A stretch of 64,000 nt of DNA from Scatophagus argus (Eukaryota; Chordata; Actinopteri; Scatophagidae), in contig NC_058495.1 of NCBI RefSeq assembly GCF_020382885.2, positions 6,069,627 through 6,133,626 of the forward strand, read 5' to 3'. Shown piece after piece: positions 58,439 to 64,000 of the stretch. Every line of letters begins with the position of its first letter. Positions within the stretch are counted from its first letter, which is position 1. A program made the position numbers and the translations under genes. Under the pieces are notes generated by a model. It did not search any database. It worked only from the letters and a program-made list of their open reading frames with translations, and was not told the DNA's origin.

Positions 58439-61400
58439 GACAGTTCAGACAGACAGTAATTAAGAGGTCATATCTTTACCTTCATTTGTCCTACCTTCTG
58501 TCTATCTTGTCACTCTATGTATGTACATAGTTTTCCAGTGATTTTGGAAACTTGACTCTTGATTTTTTTCATCACTGTCTGTTGAATAACAAACATTTGC
58601 AGGGATAAAAACACATTTTACTTTAGCTGTCAAAGCTTCCTGTTACTGTCCTGGATCTACAGTGGTAACACATTGCCAGACAGAAAATATATTGAATTAA
58701 AATTCATATTGTATATTCATTTAAACATTTCTACATAAAGCCAATTGCCAACATAACCATCACGTGTTTTTCTTTACTGTGTTTCCATGAACAAATTGTC
58801 CAAGAGTAGACCATTTATAAAACTCTTCTAGAAAATCTTTGTATACATATATGGACAAAATATTGCAGGTATTTCCTCTGAGGTATTACCATGGAAACTG
58901 CAATATTTTGTTGACTCCATGCGGACCTTGAAAATCAGACTCTGAGCTATCAGGGACAGCAGATGATGGATGAGCTACATTTCTCAGGAATGTGGGAGAG
59001 TCATCTGTGATTTAAGAGCTTTACCTTGCAGTATGATGTCACAGTGTCAGGCTTTTCCTCTTAAGCTGCAATATAATGGCAATGAAATGCATCAAAGGTG
59101 CTCATAGAGTAAAGTAAGTGCCCCTTGCTTTGCCTCATATCTGTCAGCACTAAAAGCAAAACCACAACTGCATATTAGTAAACTCTGAATCAGTTGATTA
59201 ATGGTGAGTGAAGGGGCTTTAGTTTCTTTTTCGTAAATGATATTCACAAAACAATCTCACCTCAAGGTTCATTTAGTAGCTGTTCTGGAGCTTTAGGTTA
59301 CATCAAAATCATATAAAGATTCATGATTTTTATCAGCATATGGTGGAATGGAGAAAGTGAGACTGAATCCCAACTTTAAAGTCAACATGAATCAGAAGTA
59401 CTTAAAGCTAATGTTGCTGCTGAAAGCTCCTCCAGGTGAGATTATTCTGTCTGCTGTTTTAAATGTCAGAAAGGGACAGAATCCCACTTTAATTTCACTA
59501 TTATCACCACTGAACACAAATACCAGTTGGGTTGAGTAAATAAAATGACATTGCATTGACACAAACTTCAGTCTAGTTCATCATTCTACAGATGTGCTGC
59601 ATTTGTTTGATTTGTCATCCATGTTTTGTTGTCACATTTACACTGCATCAGGGAAATGGCTGTAGCATGTGCTTCTTCCTACTTTTTCTCATGCTGTGTA
59701 TGGTGCCATCCACTGACCAGAAGTGGAAAAGCTTCCTCTCATTCCATTTACACACCACACAGGACAGGGCTACTTAAAATGTCTTTATTTCCTAGGATTA
59801 TATTTTGACAACACACAGTCATATCCTGACCACATCCCATATGTCAGTTCCCTTGAGTAAGTCAGGTCTACATAGAGTGATATATGAGTACAATTTGTTG
59901 GTCTTTTGCAGCCCCGGCCCCCCCTTTTTTTTTTGGAAAACATGGATTTTGTACAGAAATAAAACATGCATTTCACAAAAAGACACAGCTACTGACACAC
60001 CTCAACAACAAGACAAAAAACGAGAAGAGTCAAGAACGACGTTCAAGCATTTCCCTTTTCCATGTTGATTGGAAAGTGAATGCATGATGGAGTATGATGA
60101 TCATCAGGTCTTTGGATGTTCTGTATCATGGCTATGTTCACATAAGAGGGCTAAAGAGGAACCATTAATGAAGCAGCGAGTTGGCAGTATTGCATTGCAA
60201 ATGTTGCTCTGCACTATTTGGGTTTACTCTGTGCTCAAGATAGCTTGGAAGACCCAGGAAGACAGGGATTTTGTTGCCTGCATTGCAGAAAGGTGACAGA
60301 CTCATATAGTACATAAATATAACACCATTAAACAAATACAGGCTCTATTGGTCCTATTGCTAATACAAAAAATAGCATACAGAATCTGATGGCAGCTCAT
60401 ATACGTAGATGATAGTGTATAAACTGACCCTAAGAAAAGATGACCTGACACACACTGTACAAAAAAGATCTTATGTGGTGTTCCTCTACTATAAAATCTG
60501 AACTTAAATTTGACACCACATTTTTGAATTTAATCTTCAAAATAGACTCAATATTGATAATGGAGTTTGGTATGTATGTCTGTCATCCCCTTGAACATAG
60601 AGATATATCTACATTATACTTAATTAGGATTGTTCATCTTCATGCACTGAAAATAAAGGTTTATCTAACTTAAAAAAGCAGACAGGGTAAATAAATCTCC
60701 TCATTAGAAATGTCATGGTAGACACAGCATTGATATTTCAGAACATGCACAAGTGACACAACACCAGCTCATCCCATTGCAATCCAATCGATAAACTGTT
60801 CATTTATGTTATGTCAAGTGATGTTTGTGATGTGGCGTTGTTATTTGCTTAGTTGTATGAACTACTTCAGAGGACTGCAGCAGTAACATGAAGCAATCAT
60901 TTTTAATTCCCCAGAAGCAATCAAGCAGAGAAGTAATAAAATAAAAACTGTATCATGAATTAAACAAAGGTTGGTTTATTTTGAATTCAAATTACTTCAA
61001 ATGACTTCTTTTGTTGAAAGAATTTATCAGACATATGAGATGAGGTTTATTTGAATAGCAATAAGATGAGAAGGCAAAAATCTAATGAAGTCCAGAAGAA
61101 AAAGGGGCTACAAGTATTAAGTAATTATGTGGTCCAGTGTATCTAAAAAACTAAGACTTGACATCCATCTGGCAGGAGTAAATGAAGGAAACACTTACGG
61201 TACACTGAGATAGAAAACCAAGGAGCTGGAAATATTCTCCTTTTTTGAAATATATGTAGTTTACTGGTCAGTAACCAGAAAACTGCATAGCAGAACTGAG
61301 CAATGATTATGCGATTTGTAGCCTAAGCTCTTGTAACACTGGATTTAGCACAGAGGACACATACAAACAATGACAGAAAATCAAACAGTCGTGCAGTATT

Positions 61401-63398
61401 ATGGCAAATTAAGCGGATTTGTACATGTGACAACACACAGCAAACCCTGCTTCAAAGGGACCAGGCATTGAAGGAACCCGTGAACCCTAACATGAAATAT
61501 TTAGACATACATTCAGTCCCACTCAGCAAAAATACATACACTTAGTAGTCAGTGCATACTCTTTTTTTTTACTCAGCTTTTATTATCAAAAATGACACAG
61601 AACACACATACACAATATAATTATGGTTCCTCTTCAAAACATGCTACTATTTACATCATCTTGTAAATACATGCTGTAGCCTATTAACAAATTTGCGTAA
61701 TGCATACTGTTAACCATAGGAAGAAGAAGCAGTATTGTGAATGGACCAGTTTGTGTGCTGCTCACCCTCCTGCAGAATTTCTATTGAAGCAAAGGAAGGC
61801 TGTAATGGCATGAACTTAACTGGCAACTGAACAGCTAATTCTGAAAAAATAAATAAATAAATAAATAGAAATATTACCACTACTGAACACTGAATGTTGA
61901 AATTGAAATTCCACTGCAACTAAAGTACTGAAATATTTTAATTTCTATTTTATAATCTTATCTTTCTGAGTTAAAATTGTTTGAATCCCCTGCTTTGGCG
62001 TTTCAAGAAGATGATTTCCAATTTTGCAGGGCAGAGATCCGATTATTTCACTTCTTTTCACTGAATGAACTTGGATTGAGTTTTTAAATCCAAATTAGTT
62101 CTCCAAGTAAAATATTCAAGTACTATAAATTGACTGGTTAAAAATTAATTTCTCATTATGACTTTGGTAGTGATTAAACTTCAAAATTAGGTGTTGAGTT
62201 GCTTCTAAAATTCAAATCCTCATGGCATTTTTTGCCTCCATACCTCTGCACATCACCTGACCATCATCATGACATGTAACATGTTGCAGCACTCCAAGTT
62301 TACAAAGCATGTGGCTGATGAGTGAACGAACCAAACAACATGAAATACTAGGGGGCATGCTAGATTCTGCAGCTCTGTTTGGTTAAAGCAGATGGTCCAA
62401 AATATGTTTATTGTACTATATGTCTGCCTGTTGCTTGCCCTGTTGAGATTTTACAAACCTGTGTCTTGTACTTGAATTCATGTTCTCTTAAAAAGTGCAG
62501 CTACATCTCACATTTCAAATTCAGTTCTGTATAAAAACATCTTATCTTTGACAGAAATGCTCGTGTTGTTTCACCAGAGGCTGTTAAAATATTAAGGTGT
62601 AGAACAGTATGTTTGGTAAACTAAAACATTTGTCAAAGAAAGACATTTAATCTGTTTAATGGAAAACAAAGATATGTTAGATGGCACTGTTTTCATGAAC
62701 CGGTTTAAAAGAAGCATAGTTATAATTGGTTTGAACATCATTGGTAAGCCTTCAAATATCCTTACTTTGTCTACAGATAAGTAAGGTTTTACATCCAAGT
62801 GGTCAACATAGCTCAAGACTGATTGCAGATGGCACATTCACAGTTTCCCTGACTCCATTTAAATGATATTCACTCTGTAAAAGCTTCCCTTCTTGATTAA
62901 ACAATGAATCATCCTGTTTGTCATAAGGAAAGGCACCCTTGTATTCCTGTCCTACATTAGATCTGTCTGAAGACACAGAAATGTATGTCGAACATAAATG
63001 CATAGATGTGCCTTCATGGCAACACAAAACAAGCAACTTAAATGAGACAGCTGTGTCACCACTGCCATACTGTATTATGCTGTACTTGCACTGTATTTGT
63101 CTCCTTCTCAAAGGTGAGTGAATATAATGAACACAATCATTTATATGCAGGATTTTTTTTGAAAATATATTGCACCACAGATCGCTGCAGTCCTTGACCT
63201 CGGCCTCATTCATTCTCAATTAAATCTTTGCTGTTTCAATAGACTTAAATTTACTCTATGCATTAAATAACCCAATGCTACAGTACTTTCTATTGCAAGT
63301 TATAGCACAATTATTAGCAAGATACAATACTGGGCATGGTGTAGGCAGAGCAGCAGTGGGGAGGTAAGTAAAGCATGCTCTATAAACTAAACTAAAGC
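58439..63398. other. convergent region between ppp1r12b and syt2
   Basis: Holds the 3' UTR of ppp1r12b (candidate signals ATTAAA 58696-58701 and AATAAA 59539-59544) and any long 3' UTR forms of syt2. Open frames at 59.35-60.3 kb show no domain and are probably chance. No RNA gene was identified. Confidence 0.45.
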
Positions 63399-63404
63399 TT
63401 TATT
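63399..63404 (-). terminator. candidate polyadenylation signal of syt2
   Basis: AATAAA on the minus strand about 350 bases after the syt2 stop. Further minus-strand signals near 61.57 and 59.79 kb could serve longer 3' UTRs. Confidence 0.35.
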
Positions 63405-63751
63405 TCCAGCACTGTCTTCACCAAGACTTTCGTTCACTGTCAGCACCCTACGAATATGTTTCTAAGTTTCTTCAAACAAACAAAAGACCAAAAGTTGATC
63501 ATTCATGAACCAGTCACCCGATAACTCAACGCCACTCCTCTCAGCATACACTAAAGTGTGAATGTGATGTCATGTGATGCTTAAAAAGAGTTTCTTCGAC
63601 TTAACCATGAGTTGACGGATATTCTTAGATGTCTCTTTTTTGCTGAGCAGGTTTCATGACGAGTAGTCATGTGTTAAGTCATGGGTTTCATGCAAAGTAG
63701 GGGTGGGGGTTGGATTTCTGAGTTAGTGCATTAGCTGGTTGGTGGAGCATG

Positions 63752-63967
63752 TTACTTCTTTGCAGCCAAAGCTGCCAGCTGACCATCAATATCCTCCTCT
63801 GGCTGCAATGGATGCCACTGGGCAATGGGACGACGTGGATTTGCCAGCATGTCAGACCAGTGCTTCAGACCTAGGCCGGTTGCCTTACTGCCCACGAAGA
63901 TCTTTCCAATGGCATCATTTTTACCAATCTTGTCATAATCAAACACTGTGACTGCCACCAAGATTTT
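63752..63967 (-). CDS. syt2: syt2 last coding exon (end of C2B domain, partial)
   Basis: Synaptotagmin-2, a synaptic-vesicle calcium sensor for fast transmitter release. The exon encodes 71 residues plus TAA. It contains [20 protein letters not shown], the end of the C2B calcium-binding loop region (DYDKIGKND), then [20 protein letters not shown], the signature of the synaptotagmin 1/2 carboxyl end. The acceptor CATCTTAG precedes AAAATCTTGG on the minus strand. I favour SYT2 over SYT1 from the QPEED-type tail and from its place beside ppp1r12b, as in human 1q32. The tail LAALAAKK is longer than I recall for mammals. The rest of the gene lies right of the window. Confidence 0.9.
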   Translation of the reverse strand, partial: KILVAVTVFDYDKIGKNDAIGKIFVGSKATGLGLKHWSDMLANPRRPIAQWHPLQPEEDIDGQLAALAAKK

Positions 63968-64000
63968 CTAAGATGGGAACAAAATCAAAATGTGAGTGCT

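Noticed and set aside
59348-59539. Open frame starting MEKVRLNPNFKVNM
   Set aside because: No recognised domain, no clear splice context, and placed in the 3' flank of ppp1r12b; probably chance.
1-64000. CRISPR arrays, operons, riboswitches, prokaryotic origins
   Set aside because: None seen; the window is vertebrate nuclear DNA with spliced genes.

Overview
The window is vertebrate nuclear DNA, almost certainly from a teleost fish and probably a percomorph. The genes are split into short exons with GT-AG introns. The spacer carries tRNA-headed SINEs, a decayed Tc1 transposon and an interspersed repeat family of a kind I know from percomorph genomes. No bacterial or viral genes were seen.

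Layout. Positions 1-45,370 hold three tandem, same-strand paralogues of igfn1 (immunoglobulin-like and fibronectin type III domain containing 1), a striated-muscle sarcomere protein. Copy A (62-3,594) is only the 3' half; the rest lies off the left edge. Copy B (coding 12,151-26,890) reads as 1,220 residues. Copy C (coding 31,834-45,370) reads as 1,334 residues. I joined B and C by hand from splice signals and conserved phases, and both give an uninterrupted frame. Shared plan: leader, Ig, M-domain-like motif, two Ig, variable low-complexity linker, two Ig, FnIII units, Ig, FnIII, Ig, then a terminal exon holding only the end of one codon plus the stop. B has lost the third FnIII exon, and the B and C linkers are unrelated.

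46,922-48,760 holds remains of an unrecognised coiled-coil gene with stops and frameshifts. 50,687-58,438 encodes seven exons of ppp1r12b: the small M20-type subunit (182 residues) with its own start codon, not the ankyrin-repeat MYPT2 form. At the right edge (63,752-63,967, minus strand) is the last coding exon of syt2, tail-to-tail with ppp1r12b. ppp1r12b and syt2 are also neighbours on human 1q32, where IGFN1 lies on the same arm.

How the genes relate: igfn1 and ppp1r12b are both muscle-associated (sarcomeric Ig/FnIII scaffold; myosin phosphatase small subunit), and syt2 is a synaptic calcium sensor. I see no sign of a new enzymatic or defence system. The notable points are lineage-specific remodelling of the igfn1 array, three GC-AG introns, an apparently M20-only ppp1r12b locus, and a decaying Tc1 copy with a perfect inverted duplication.
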